From assembly GCF_003672135.1 (NCBI RefSeq), contig NC_039508.1, positions 3,410,001 through 3,474,000 of the forward strand: a DNA stretch of 64,000 nt. Reading direction: 5' to 3'. Shown piece by piece: positions 47,468 through 60,830 of this stretch. Each line of letters starts with the position of its first letter. Position 1 is the stretch's first letter. Source of the DNA: Ooceraea biroi (lineage: Eukaryota > Arthropoda > Insecta > Hymenoptera > Formicidae). Position numbers and translations under genes: made by a program. The notes below the pieces were generated by a model, which made no database searches, was not told where the DNA came from, and saw only the letters and a list, made by a program, of their open reading frames with translations.

Positions 47468-49810
47468 GTAAGCCGATCCAAGTAATCGGCAATCTTGGAT
47501 CGCAATAGTTATTAATACTCAAATTTATCTTTACTCCGACAGGAAGCGAAAAGAACGAGGTCCGAATCAAGAGGAAGGGGAAGACGGCAAAAGCATTCTC
47601 TCGAAGTCGGATTTTATCGAGCGCGCGTGATCTCTACGTTAAAGCAAATAAGAGGGTTGCCTGCATCACGAAGCTAAACCGTTCACCCTGGCGCCGAACA
47701 ACACGCCGGGATGATGGGAAGCGAGAGAGGAAAGGGTGGGAAAAGGGAAAGAGAGACGAGCGAGTCTGGTAATAAACGCGCGTGGGCGAGGTTCGGAGAC
47801 TTTTACAGTAATTCCAGGCTCTTTACCCGGCAGATGCCAATTTAAATTCCTTTAACGCGCACACGCTGTACCTTTTCCTCTCTCTCCCCGTGCCCCCGTC
47901 GGACGTGAGAACGAGCATTTCGTTAGGAGCAGCGCCAAACGATCCGAACGAGCGAGGCCTTATGGTTCATGTTCAATTAAATACACATCATCGAGAGCCT
48001 CTGTCGCAACCATAATGATCGGTTCCGCTATTAGACTCGACCTGGAAGGTCGATCGGTCGAAATTCGACGGCTGTGCCGGCGGATCGTTGATTGCTCACC
48101 GGTAGCTATCGGCTGATCGGCGATTAGATGACGTGCTACTCGACATCCGCGCGCTCATTGCCGATCATCGCGCGTCTCTCTTCTCTCGCGCGAGCCTTCA
48201 CCCGTACTCGATGATGATGGATCATCAAGATGAAGACTGGCATTTTCTTTAGCGTACCGTTCCACGTATCGTGACTTATCAGCCGACATCGTCACTCTGC
48301 GACGACGGCTTCTCACGTGCATCGCGCGAGAGACGTGAACGCATCATCGATCTCTCGCGCAGCGAGATCGTCAACGAGACCCCCGGCGCTTTCTTGCCGT
48401 CTTCCGGCCATCCCCGCCGCACTTGCCTCCGTTGTTGACCGGTTGACAATATTAAATAAATAGCCGCGCGACGCGGGACACGACAGGCGACTCCGTCCGG
48501 CGCGGAGAGGAGCGACGACGCCGCTCGACGAGACGTCGGGAAGAACACGAGGAGAGAAGACGACCGGGCACCACGGAACGCGGCGGCACGACTGCTTGAG
48601 AAATGACAACACGATTGCCGACACACGCCCCCTCTCGATTCCTTCGTCGCAATCTTCTCTCGCCCCTCAACACCCCGTAACACTCTCTTCTACACGATAT
48701 TGTCCCCTTTCCTCTCTTTTTCTTTGTCTTTCCCTCATCAGCTCGCTAATCCGATGTAGCTTATTACGGAAAAGGTTCTGGACCGCTTATTGGATTGTTT
48801 AACGGCGTTTACGCGCCAATTGCTGACGAGAAAGCAGGGCTTGCTGATGCTCTCATCAACCGGGTATTCGGGTGTAACTGTCGACAGGATTCAATCCTCA
48901 GCTTTCATCTCTTTGTGGCTTTAGCAGCGTTTACGCTGCGTGTCGAGGGAGGAACAGCAACTGAGATCTGGACCGAAGTCTCGGTTGCTCGCGGTTATCT
49001 CCGCTGCACGAGTACACATCGCGCGATAGCGTTAACCCGCGTCACCCGGATGCGGCTTCGCTGCTGCGTGTTGCCGGCCCTCGATCTTCCTCTCGATAGC
49101 AATCTTCGATACACGTCGGTCGTTTATATCGAGATGCGATACACTCTAAGCGGGAAGCGCGGCGCATCCTTCCTTAAATGCGCTCCTAAATACGATGATG
49201 TTGACACATTTGTCTGTGATCAACAATCGAAAGCTGAATTCGGAAACTAGAGGAAAAACTTGCCGCTCGTAGACAGCGCGTGCGTGAAACGTATCACGCG
49301 ATTAGCACGTTTTCTTTTTGGATTTTCAGATTGTTCGTGTTGTGTTTGTGTTACAGATCAGGCCAATTTAACCGGCGAGCTACGTACGGTACAAATCACA
49401 TGGTTGGCATTTAAAATCACCTACCCAATCAAGCGAGTCGGTGCGCAGCGGGAGCGAGATAGCAAAAAAAGGCTCGGTCATTTAGAAATTATTTGAGTCG
49501 CGCGCGGTTGCGAGAATGCCTGAGAGCCAGCCTATCCGGAAGTACTGAACTTACGACAGATTGTGTAACCGGCTATTCACGGGCATACTAATTGACCTCG
49601 TTTACGTACACGCATGCCCGCCTGGGTACCAATTAAATAACACGTTGTGCGCTCAGAATTGCCTAACAGAGAAATTCCCCCTAACGATAATCGTTAAAGT
49701 GTACACCAACCACGCGGAAGAGTCCTGCGCGTGCACGATGCACACGCGGCTACGCGAAGGGCACGTTGAGAGACACTGGGACGATGCGAAGGGCACCCAT
49801 AGGGACCCGC

Positions 49811-49910
49811 AGAGAGTGAATGAGAGAAAGAGAGAAAGGAGAAAAGCGTACAAGGGGGCGAGGGAGCGAGCGAGAGGGAGGGCTGAAAGAAGAAGAAGGG
49901 AGAAGGTGGG
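49811..49910. repeat. Purine-rich tract
   Basis: A/G-rich with GAGAGAAAG runs, crossed by low-complexity frames on both strands. Confidence 0.7.
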
Positions 49911-50410
49911 CCCACGTAGCCTCCTGCGAAGTAATATGCTCTCGCCGCATGAGGTCTTCTCCCTTTCCCTCCCTCCCGGGTTCACTCACCCCCCTCGGAC
50001 TCCACGGAACCCTTTTCACGTTCGGCCGGGTACGTCCCTCCGCTACATCGCGGGGCTCCGTCCCACTTGATCAATGTTTTAATTGCCGTTAATGATTCGG
50101 AGATATCTCTCACGCGTCTGAAAATGGAGAACGAGCGCAAAAGGGGGCACGACAGCAGGGGAACGCGGCGAGAGGGAGAGAACGGAAGAGACGTTGTCGT
50201 TTCCAGTGTCCGGTGACTACATCTCGAACGAGCGCTCTTGGTCCAGGGTCTTTGACTCTTTTCGTGGCCGCGGTTCATTGTACCGACGCTTTTCTAAGAG
50301 CATCTCATTTCGTATTCATTGCCTCGGCCGCGGGTATCTTCATTAGCGCTTTTGTCGAATTCCTCGCGAAACAAGCGAAGCGTCCACCAGCGCGTCCCGC
50401 ATTCACCGAC

Positions 50411-50437
50411 AGGTAGGTAGGTAGGTAGGTAGATAGG
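50411..50437. repeat. (AGGT)n tetranucleotide repeat, about 6 units
   Basis: AGGT repeated, with an AGAT variant at the right end. Confidence 0.9.
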
Positions 50438-53400
50438 CCTGCCAGAGGTCGAACCGACTTTTCATCTCGCGCGAGTCGTTTCGTTCGCCTCTTAGCTCCG
50501 GGATCAATTTCGTTCGCGGCACAATGCGCGTTTATAGAACCATATATCAAGAGCAGTTACACGCTCGCATACCTACGCTCCTACGGACGATCATTTATTC
50601 TCACTAATTGTTATTTAATTACGGAACATTAACGTTGAATGATCTATATTACCCATGTCCCCTTCGGATCTTTGCGCGTTACACGCGGGTCTCATAAAGC
50701 GAAATTGGAATCTATATCGAGGTCGTGCACGCACGAAATAATTACCGAAAGAATTAATTAATACTCAGAGAGACTGCACGCTACATCAAGTCTACATTGG
50801 AAAAATTACGCGTGGATTCAAATAAGCAGAATCAAAACTGATATCAAAGCGTTCGTACGTGAGATTCGAAGAGAGACACGAAGCTCTGTTGCGCGGTCCA
50901 AGACAGGCGTGTATGTATCGAGCCCTACCGCTCTCGATCTACCCGTGGCCCACCGTGCACGTGGTCCAGGTATAACAACGCGGCGGGAGATTGGAACCGC
51001 AGGGCGATGGGGTCTGATGTAAACGGGGGTGGGGATTACGGAGGTAGGAAGAGAGGTGTATGAAATAGTAACTGTCAGCGTGTAGGCCAAAGTTGATGGC
51101 ACATTGTCGTATTAAGCCGGGGGTAATTTGTCTGGCCTTCTCTCAACCACCTACACCCGGGAACGATGGCCGTTCGACGACCTCTCCTGGCCTTCGATTC
51201 GACAACGGCGCGCCTTCTTCACCTCCTCTCTCGTGGTCGCGGAAGAAAGAGAGAGAAGAGGAGATTCCATATCCCGACGACACATCCGAGGAGGTGGACC
51301 TCTATTCCAGGACCGGCCATATAATCGGACCGAGAGGGTGACGGAGAGACGATAACGTCGCATATAAATTCACGAGGAAGCGGCGCCACGTCGCGACCGT
51401 ATCTCGTGGAGCGAAAGGCTGCGACAACAAGTACGTGTTACATCGAAATGAATCTACTTGCAGCTGCTCGTCTTCCGCTGCGACGATTAGAGCAGAGATC
51501 AAATTGGATTGCGCGATCGCCTCCCTCGGACGATCCAATCGGTCGGTTTTTGATATCGTTACATTATTATTATGCGAACGAGCAATCGGCAAGAATGTTG
51601 AAAGAACTTTATAGCTTCCTCGAGGATGATCAAGCTCGACGTAATTGATAAACGGCGAACGCGATAAGATTGCGCATAAGAATTCCTTCAACGACTTCCT
51701 ACGTCCGCCAATATTAATATACCTAATGACTGGACCGAAATCGCGCCTCGGTATTCGTCCGTGGACGACCTCTGGGGAATAAATACTACGCTCGGCAAAT
51801 GGACCTAATTTTTATTTCTCGCGCCGTTTCTTAATGCCACCTCCTCCGCCTGCTCTCCGGCTCATTCTTTTGATTACACAGCCGAAAAGAGACAGAAGAA
51901 CGGCCACGTTCGCTCTCTTAGAAACCCTTTCACGCGCGAGCGTGCTTTTACACGCTATCGCTACGAAGAATCCGCAAGAATGCGCAAGAGTGCGTGTGCC
52001 ATCGTCGAGCGACGCGGGTCCCGGATGGACACGCACACGCGCGCCCCGACTTTTACACCTGCGGGCCCACGGGTGTACCGTGTAGAGCGGTAATAATAAT
52101 TTGGAGGGCGACGAGCGGCCGCATTTGATGTTACGGAGTCGCCTGCTGGGCGAATCGCGCGACAATGTCGTTTCCCCCCCGCGGGACCTCCTAGCACGCA
52201 ACCCAGAGTAATCGATCATTACTCCCGGGGGCTATTAAAAAGCGGCTTGGTCCTCGGACGAACCCGAGCATCGCGCCGTGGCCTTGATTTCGCCACGGCC
52301 GTCGTTAATTAATTCAGCTCACGGGAGGACGCGAGTTTTTGGGATCCTGTCGGTCCTTTGGTCGCGACATCCGGGCACGATCGGCTGTGTGCCGCGAGAT
52401 CTCGTTCCCGACGCTATTTATCAAATGCGAAAAGCGACCAATCATTCCGCCATCGCCTCTCGCGATACTTAAATCGCGAGAATTAATGAGCGTGTCGTGT
52501 AGACCACGCGGATTTCATTAGCAACATTGTTCCCTAATTAATTGCCTTCGATGCGATTTATTTTTCACCCGAATCGAAATGCCCAAATGTAAGAATAGAT
52601 GCGAGAAACGAGTGCACAGAAGCGACTCGTCCGGACCGTTAAAAACGTCTACTTCTTGAGTTACTCGTCAGGCGAGTTTTTTCAATGAACCCGTCGAGCA
52701 ACATCATTTTCGTCAAAAATTTAATAATACCAATCGCGGCCTTAGCTGGAAACCGCGACGGTCTCATTATACTTTATCGCGGCAGAAACTGTCGTAAGAA
52801 GTAAATTTCGATACCAGCAAACGGAAAGTTACTGGCGCGCGCAATAACACAAGACGGAACACGAGAAAGGAAAGAAACCACCCAGATACGTAGGGGAACT
52901 ACCGACCTGCGAAATTACTATGATCTCGGCAGCATCTCCGGAAGATCGATAATAATCGCAATCACGAAGTAGTCACTCGTAACGAGCGTTACCCGTGTAC
53001 ATGGAGCGAGACGAATCCGCTAGGGAAGAAACGCCATGGCAGGAAGAGAAAATAAGGGTGGACGAGGAAGGAAGCGATAGAAAGCGAAGAATGGAACAGG
53101 AAGAAGGCAAGGGAAGAGAAGAAATTCCATTTACCGCGTACATTAAAACTACGTCCCTCTGGAACACTCGACATAAAATATTTCTTGTTACGAATTGATA
53201 GCGTGAGAGACGTCCTGGCTTTATGTGATCGGTACAAGTAACATTTTACGCACAGAGAATAAAATCCAACCGCACTAAGAAATCCAATTACGTCAATTTT
53301 CCTGGACTTTCTTGGGACTTTAAGATTATTAACTCGGATCTTACTTTGTTAACTCAACTTGCTTTCAAGCGAATGCCTGTGTACAACCTTCGTTCTAACG

Positions 53401-53445
53401 TGTTAATAACTGCGGGAATACTCGCGCATCGGCGAATTCCATGGC

Positions 53446-53580
53446 GCCACGAGAGATGGAGAAGAAAACAGAAACCAAGAGTAAGCAAGAGAGAGAGACA
53501 GAGAGAGAGAAGGAAAAAGGCAAAAACTCAAGAGATGGACAGCTCTCTGGCGGAGGGAAAGAAGCGGAAGAGAAGAGGAG
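53446..53580. repeat. Purine-rich tract
   Basis: A/G-rich with GAGAGA and GAAGA runs. Frames through it are Lys/Glu/Arg-rich. Confidence 0.7.
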
Positions 53581-56500
53581 CCGCACGCGCACGTCTACGC
53601 GACCTGCCTTGCGCGCATCGCTTACGCACGTGCGTGTATATGCAAACGCGCCGCATGGGGCGACGGGACGACGGCCGACAGAGTACACGGGGCACCAAGG
53701 AGGCGGAATAAGAACAAGAGGAACACCACGAGAGCAGCAGGGTGGGCGAGGGACGAGCGAGGGTGGGCGGGAGCGGGTGGCCGGCCGGTCGCGCGGAGGA
53801 AGAAGGGTGTAGGTACTTCTGATTCTAATTACCTCGAGTTACGAGCGGACAACCGACCGATCCGGCGGCATCCACGCGGGGGTTTCCTTGCCGCGGGATC
53901 GCGCACGCCGTAACTCTGCTCCCCATAGCTTGTAGACCACGTACCAGCGTAATGGTTCGACCGGGCGATACGGTACGGATATCATACGGTTACGGGGGTA
54001 GCCGAGGATGATGGGCGACGTGAGCGCACCACCGTGATGCCTCCGACCAGACTCGAGATCACCCCGCGCGAGATACTGGCTTTTCGGCGTCGTCCTCGAG
54101 AGATACCTTCAAGTCACGGAGCAGAGGCGCGACCGGCGAGATGATGCAGTGCGTCGTTCCTCGGAGATATTCGCTCGTATCGCGTATCTTTATGTTCACC
54201 GGTTCTTCGTGCTATTTTTACATGCGCGCGCGCACTTGATTAATGTAATAATTATATGTGTATAGTGATACGCAATTTCCGATTAATCTCGGGCCTTGTA
54301 AATGAAATCAATTTTATATTTGCGGCAAACTAGAACGTGTGGTAAGAGAGCGATAACAGGTTTCGAGAAATATATTATAAATTAGAGACATTAATTCTAC
54401 GGAACCAGTTGTGTGTTAAAGGTAAATAAAGCAGACGCATAAAACGAGGAGGTTTCGTCCGCACTCGATAAGCTACAAGCTTGCGCTATCAAAAAATATT
54501 GCCTCGTCTCGAAAAGAAAACCGACTAATCGAGTTCCTATACTCGAAAGAAGCATCATCAGTCGCTCGCCGCGGTTCTTTTCCTCCACGATCGCGTACCG
54601 ACAACGGGAAAATATTTCCTGTCAATTTTATTTTCCATGTCGTTAAATCAAGCTCGCGCAACCGGTTTATTATAATTTAAATCGCCTGCCATTAAATCAA
54701 TAGCTCGTTAGGACACTTTGAACCTCGAGCTATTTGTCTAGGAAAAAGGAAGACACGAGCGGTCATCGTTACGGAGTCTTGAGAGGTTTCCTTCTGCGGT
54801 CGGAATCTGGATCGTGACCGCAACGGATTCGACGGACGACTTCATTTAACCGGTCTTATATATACATACAAAGGCTGTAATTAATAATTACGCGACGGTG
54901 ACGGGCACGACCGTCGAATATGCTCGCGTTTTCAGCTCGGTCCCTTTCCGCGCTTTGATGGAGCCGCGAGGAAGAAGCAGTTCGATCTCTCTCCCTCCGT
55001 TTCTCGTGCGCCATGAGCCATTACATTTCGGCAGCACGATAATGAGAAGGCGTAGAGCAAGAGAAACAAGAAGTTGACGACAACGAGGATGGTCAAGCAA
55101 GTTGGAAGCCCCGCAGCAAGGCACGGACTATCCGCGTGCGGCATTACACAAAAAAAAGGAAAGAAAAGATAAAAACGCCGTACCACTCGCGGATTCCGTG
55201 ATAAACGGGGAAGCGAATACGTGCGAGACGGCCAGCTGTTCCGGCCAGTTCGATCAATGAGGAAAAAAGGAAGACGGTGTAATATTTATTCACGAAACTG
55301 TTCCTTCACGCGAGCTCCGGGGGAGCCAGTCGAAACTACTTTATCATGGCACCGCAAGCGCCTTATCGTTTCCACCTGGATTCTTTCTCCCGCTTGCAAA
55401 ATTGTATATCAGTGAAGAGAGGAAAAGAGGTTTTGCGGAACGAAGCATCCTTTACCACCTTCCGCTCACTTCAGCCGTTGATAGCTTCGTCTCTGATCCT
55501 TCGGCTGTTTAAAGCGGCAACGCGAGTGGCGGCGAATTTCCTAGCGACACGCGATATGTACAGAATCTCGGACGCGTATCTCGCCGCGCCTGACCACGCG
55601 AATCAGTCGGACGCGAGTAACCGTTAGAAGCACTCGGTGAACTGAAGAAGACGGCAATTACTTGAACGCGAGTCCTCGAGGTGAGTCGAAGGAATCTCAA
55701 ACGCGCAACGATACCTCCACCGGTCTCACCGCGTCCTTGAAGTGATCCACCGGCTGTTCTCAGCTCCACTCACTTTACTACGCAGCTGAGCAAATGTGGA
55801 GCCCTTTCCCGAGATTTTCAGGCTGTCGCCCGTGCCGATTGTCGTTTCCCTGCTCGAATGCCGCGATCTGCGTGGTCCCGGCACGTCCACGTGTAATTGC
55901 GTGTGCGCGATTAAATCGCGTACGTTTCACGTGCTCGTATTTCCAGCACGTCATTGAGACGGCGCGGCATCTCAAATGATAACTCGGTAACTTCCGAGGA
56001 TGAATAAGAATGGTAAGAGGGGTTGGCTGGAATGTAGGTGAAGAGAGAGGTGGACCGGTACCGCCACGTAATCTGTCCTATCGGCGTTCATGCCGATAAC
56101 GAAGCGGAAGAGGGCAAATGAAGAGGACGAGAAGGAGGAGAACGAAGACGACGGCGATGACTGTGCTGATCTCGACGGACATGGGAGAGGCGTTTCGGTT
56201 ACCGCGGGGGGTAAAAAGCCCGTTTTAACACGGTCCGCCGCGAACGCGCTCCGTTAGTCGCACGGCTGATCGCTCGTTTCTAGATTAACCGTCGATCTCG
56301 AAAGTGTTTGTTACATTGTCGTGCCGTGCAACATCTCGTGAACCTTTTCGCGACGCTTGAACGCACGATCTCAATTTTTGCAGATAAACGTTTTCGTCCG
56401 TCCGACCGCCCGTTTGCGTAATTCTTTTCGCGCCGTTATCGGATGCGATCTCGCGACTCGGCACAGCTGGAAGATAAGAATCGTGATTGATCGACGAGTA

Positions 56501-57789
56501 AGAGTCGCAAGAAAGAGAGAAGAAAGAGAGAGACGCTTTTACCTCCCACTTTCAATACAGAAGCCGTAGTATACAATCTTACGCTCCTTTCGGCCGATAC
56601 AATGAGGCAATTTCGCGATAATGACGTTGCAAAAGTCAACGACCGGAATGTGTCGTTAAGTGGTTTCGGGAAGAAATCTAACGCTTTATTTTAATCGTGT
56701 TTTACGAGCGTAAAATGCGCGCGGCGTTACTCGCCGGTCGTTGGCACCGGCCGAGACGTCGTGGTAAATAATGCAACGCGAGATTACGTCGCGGGGCGAA
56801 ACGGCCGCCGCAACATTTCGTCAACGGGACCGGGGGGTTCCTTAACCACCGCGAAGAAAAAGCGTCGCGGCGTAACGAGCTGCAAAAGAACAAATAGCGT
56901 AGCGGTAAAAAGCAGCTTCCCTGTAAATAACGAGCGCGATCTCGAGAACAAGATTACCTCCCGGGACATAAAATTGAAACGCTCGCGCGGTCGCGCGTAA
57001 CATCGGTGGCTACTCATTCGCGAGCGCGATGTAACGAACAATAATACGAAAAATACCCGGTGCCGTGACTTATCAAGAGACAAGTCGCATAATACAGATG
57101 ACTTACTCAGCACCGGCCATTTGTCATTGTACAACATTTCGGGATATCTGCCTAAGGGGGGAGCGAAAGAGAGCAAGTACCGCGCATGTGTGGGCGTGCG
57201 TACGTGCGACGAACGTGCATAAAGAGCACGACATAAATAAAAAATCATCTTCCCTCCCCGATAGGCAACATTGTAACCTCTCGAGTAGCTGCTCCAATAT
57301 GCGCGAGTCCTTATCGACCACGCGGTGGCGAGTTTCGAGACGCATCGAGATGCGAGAGACCAAGAGATAAAAAGCAACAGCGAAAGGGAAAGGGACCAAA
57401 AGGAAGAGGAGAGGACAGAGAAAGAAAAGAAAGGCAAGATAGTGGTGCAAGGGGGACGGGGAGGCATGTAAAGACCGAGTGTAACGGCAACGACATTACG
57501 ATCGGGATTACGCGCGCCGAAAAGTACACTCGTTTCAATGCCGGGCATCGTCACTCGTTCGAGAGGCGTATGTTATGCGCGATCTTCGTCCCGCGGGTCC
57601 GACGCTCCGATCCGCTCCAGCGTTCGGCCGCGTGATGCAACGGGACGAAACTTTGCCGGGGGCCGCAATGCCCCTATCGGTCCCTGGCGGTCGCGTTTAC
57701 GGCTGCGGAACTATTGGCTATCTCTTGTTGTGTATCTGGCATATTGTTAAGTTAATTGAAAGGGGTGATAAAATCGCGATGTTTTGTGA

Positions 57790-57985
57790 CATTAAGCGAG
57801 GTGAGCGGCTCGCGGGAGAGCGGCGCGGAGAGAGGGAAAGAGAGAGAAAATACCAAGAGAGAGGAATCGAGAGAGACAAAAAAGAGAGCCGCGGGAGAGC
57901 GGAGGCCTAACTCGAGGCAGAGAGGAAGAAAAAGAGAGACATCGAGAGAAAAGCGGAGGAAGCGAGAGGAAATCGCGCGCGCGCG
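57790..57985. repeat. Purine-rich tract ending in a CG run
   Basis: A/G-rich for about 170 bp, then alternating CGCGCG at about 57975-57986. Several GAGAG elements of the type bound by GAGA factor are present, but they are inherent to the composition. Confidence 0.65.
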
Positions 57986-60582
57986 CAGCGAGAAGAACGG
58001 AGGACGCTCTGTCGGGAGCCACGAGTCCGCCGCGGCGCTGTCTGTGATGAACTCGAGGAGCCGGTGCGAGACCACCCGAACAGTCCGGATCCTCTCTTCC
58101 CCGATGCCCGGACGGTATATATGCAGAAGTGGCTGAAAGCGTTGGAGTGGAAGGAGGAGCGGAGCAGACAGTAGTGGGACAGGAGAAGGTACACGTCGGC
58201 GTGGCAGAGCGCCGCCGCCCCTCGAGATTCTTAATTGCAGATAAATAATGAGAACGCGCGAGGTAGGCACTTTTGAAAGTGAAATTAGTTGCGAGGGCCC
58301 TTCGCGCGTGAGCGAGGAGGCTGCCTCCTCGAGGATACGCAGATCCCTTTTTCCATTGTCTTACGCTCGCGCCGATGTAACGGCCGGTTGTCCGAGACTC
58401 GACGACAGCCGTCCATCGCTACCGACTTTGATGATCCGTGAGCGATGTCACCTGCGTTTTACGAGGACTCTAGAGACTTGTGTGAACTGCGAACGGCAAT
58501 TTAGTCTCGATGCAAGGGGAGGCGATTGAATATCCTTTGACCGTGTCCGCAATCGCCGTCGTCGCGGCAGATAAATCAAGAAAATCTGGAACGCGCAACG
58601 CGCCCGGATTCCGGCCGACTACAAGCTTCACGTGATTGGTACCCTGGCACGGGCCCGGAACTGACAGTATGACGCGACACATTCCTGCAGACGGTATAAG
58701 AACCCCGCGGGCTAAAGTACCTGCGTTCTCTGCGGCGCGTCAATTTCCCTGACGCGTCTTTCGGAATCAATCTAAGCGTGGCTGGCGCGGACGTTGACGA
58801 AAATCTCGTCCTTCCACCGTGTTCTTCACCGCGGCAGCGAGCCGCTCGAACGTTCCCGCAGCTTGTCGGTCTCACATCTCTGCCTAACGCAAAAATTAAT
58901 ACTGCACGAAATCAGCTGCGCCGTCTCGACTTTTGTAAACATTATTACAGCGGAACCCTATCGGTACAACATCAACGCGCCACATCGCGCTGAGATCGCC
59001 CTCCGGATCGAGACGTGGCGGGTCATACGTGCACGTAGAGCGACAGGATCAGGGATCAGGAAGGTAGATCGGAGCGTGTCATGCATTTACTATGTCCAGG
59101 ATTTAGCAGCGTTGCGCGTTCGCGTATCGCGAACAGAGAGTGTTCCGGGGTTGCTCGTGCGCGCTCTTTTCCTTGCTCATTCTTTCTCTCTCTCTCTCTC
59201 TGCCTTCTGAACAGAGATAATTATCTGAGGGACCTATGGCGTGCTTTATGCTGGAATGCGTTTCTTGTACGGTCCGGCGCGAATGACGCTCTCGCACGAG
59301 TCCCTTTCCGCTACTATCCACGCTGACGCTGTTATTCCCCGCCGCGCGCGCTGTTTGTACGACTATTTACTGCGTTTGCACGTGAATGCGCGCGGCCCCA
59401 TATAAGCCAGAATATACGCGAGTACTCACAAGTACGTGTCTACGGATTCGCTATCTCGCCCGTGTGTTTGCGCTTGCACCGCTACACAGGGAGCGCTATG
59501 AGAGACACCAGAGGATATCTAAATGCACCGGCTCGCGTAATAACGCGAAATCCCACGGTTGCGTGTACATAGTCGAGCGTGAGTGTGAGCACGACGACGG
59601 ACGGGCGCCGCAATACCACTCCAGAAGCCGTGAAAAGCGGTTTGCATTACCCGCCCGATTCTTGCGGACCGATGCTTCGTTACATCATATTCCCTTGCGT
59701 CAATCAAATCGTTTACGTCATCGCGTCATCTTGTACGGTGCACTTCCGCTTATCGCGCCAATCATTAAAACGATTATTTCGATCGGTCGCCCCGTTTCCG
59801 TTCTCGTTAGGAGAAATAATCCGTGGTCTCTTTCTTCTTCGTCTCACTCCATGAGCTTCCTGCAGCAGATTCTTGAAATATTGCGCACCGACTTACGTGG
59901 AATATCTCCTCCATCATCCTTCCTCGGCAACGCTAAGGACAGGCACGGAGGCGCTCTGACGGACCGACGCCGTTAATAATTCGTCCCGAGCTCGTGTAAC
60001 CAAGTGGTTCGTGCCCGGAAATCCAAGAGACCGACGCCGCGAAAGGTGGAGGAGAGGAGAGGCATCTCGATCGTATCTCGCGAGGAAACTTTAACGGGAT
60101 TCTCCCTAGATCAGCCGAGTCGCCGAGTCGCAGATTTTGGATTAGACTGCGCATTCCTCGGGAATGGATTCTTCCACATTTCATCGGCAGTAACCGAAAC
60201 GCCCACTTGATACAAAGATCGGCTATGGTACTTCATTTCCTCCGTCAACTCTTAGTCGGTCGTTAAGTCCATCTCATTTGAGTCAACACTATACTCTACG
60301 TACTCCACTCGAGAGGCTGAAATTGATGCTACGTACTTCATGAAACTGATTCTTCTCGGAATTGCTCTTGGATGGCATTGCACCGAGCTCGAACTGTTAG
60401 CGGGCTTTCTTCGACCGGTATTAAACGAGATAGTCCTGACCAGCACGATGAATGGATCTTACAGCACAGAATTTCGCAGCTCGCGCGTGTCGGAGTATGC
60501 GTTTAGATGCGCTCTCGCGGACCCACAAAGCGCTGTATAACGTTACTCGGAGTTAATAAACCCCGAGGTCGAGGCCTGGCCC

Positions 60583-60830
60583 GCGTCTTTCCCTCTTCGT
60601 CTTCGTCTCCTCCTCCGTCTTTGCATTTCCTCCGCCGTGCCGCCACCCGGTCCACTCTCATCTACGAGAGTCGACCACAATATTCTTTCCCTTCCTTCTA
60701 TCCCTATCTTTCGTGCTCGCTCCTTTTCGCTCTCCTCGGGATTGTACGAAGACCGCAGACAACGCTTTCTCACTCCCTATCTCTTTCTCTCTCTTTCCTC
60801 TCTTCTCTCCGGTTGGTTGGTCACCCGCAA
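60583..60830. repeat. Pyrimidine-rich tract
   Basis: C/T-rich with short interruptions. A 211-codon frame through it is low complexity. Confidence 0.65.

Larger units (their letters stand above)
47465..53440. other. Unassigned non-coding sequence
   Basis: Mixed sequence with one purine tract and the AGGT repeat. The frame 48795-49250 (151 codons, + strand) is of ordinary complexity but resembles no family I know, and a frame of this length is expected by chance at this GC content. Confidence 0.4.

Noticed and set aside
48795..49250. 151-codon frame of ordinary complexity
   Set aside because: A few frames of this length are expected by chance in 64 kb at this GC content. There is no domain, no signal peptide and no splice context.
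56784..57554. 256-codon open frame on the minus strand
   Set aside because: Half of it is the antisense of a purine tract, giving Ser/Leu/Phe-rich sequence. The remainder shows no family resemblance.
58110..58150. TATATAT string that could be a TATA box
   Set aside because: No clear initiator at the right distance and no downstream gene. Similar strings at 3303 and 19565 show that such matches are common here.
60340..60540. 66-codon frame with a hydrophobic start like a signal peptide
   Set aside because: No recognisable mature peptide, cysteine pattern or cleavage motifs. A short frame like this is expected by chance.
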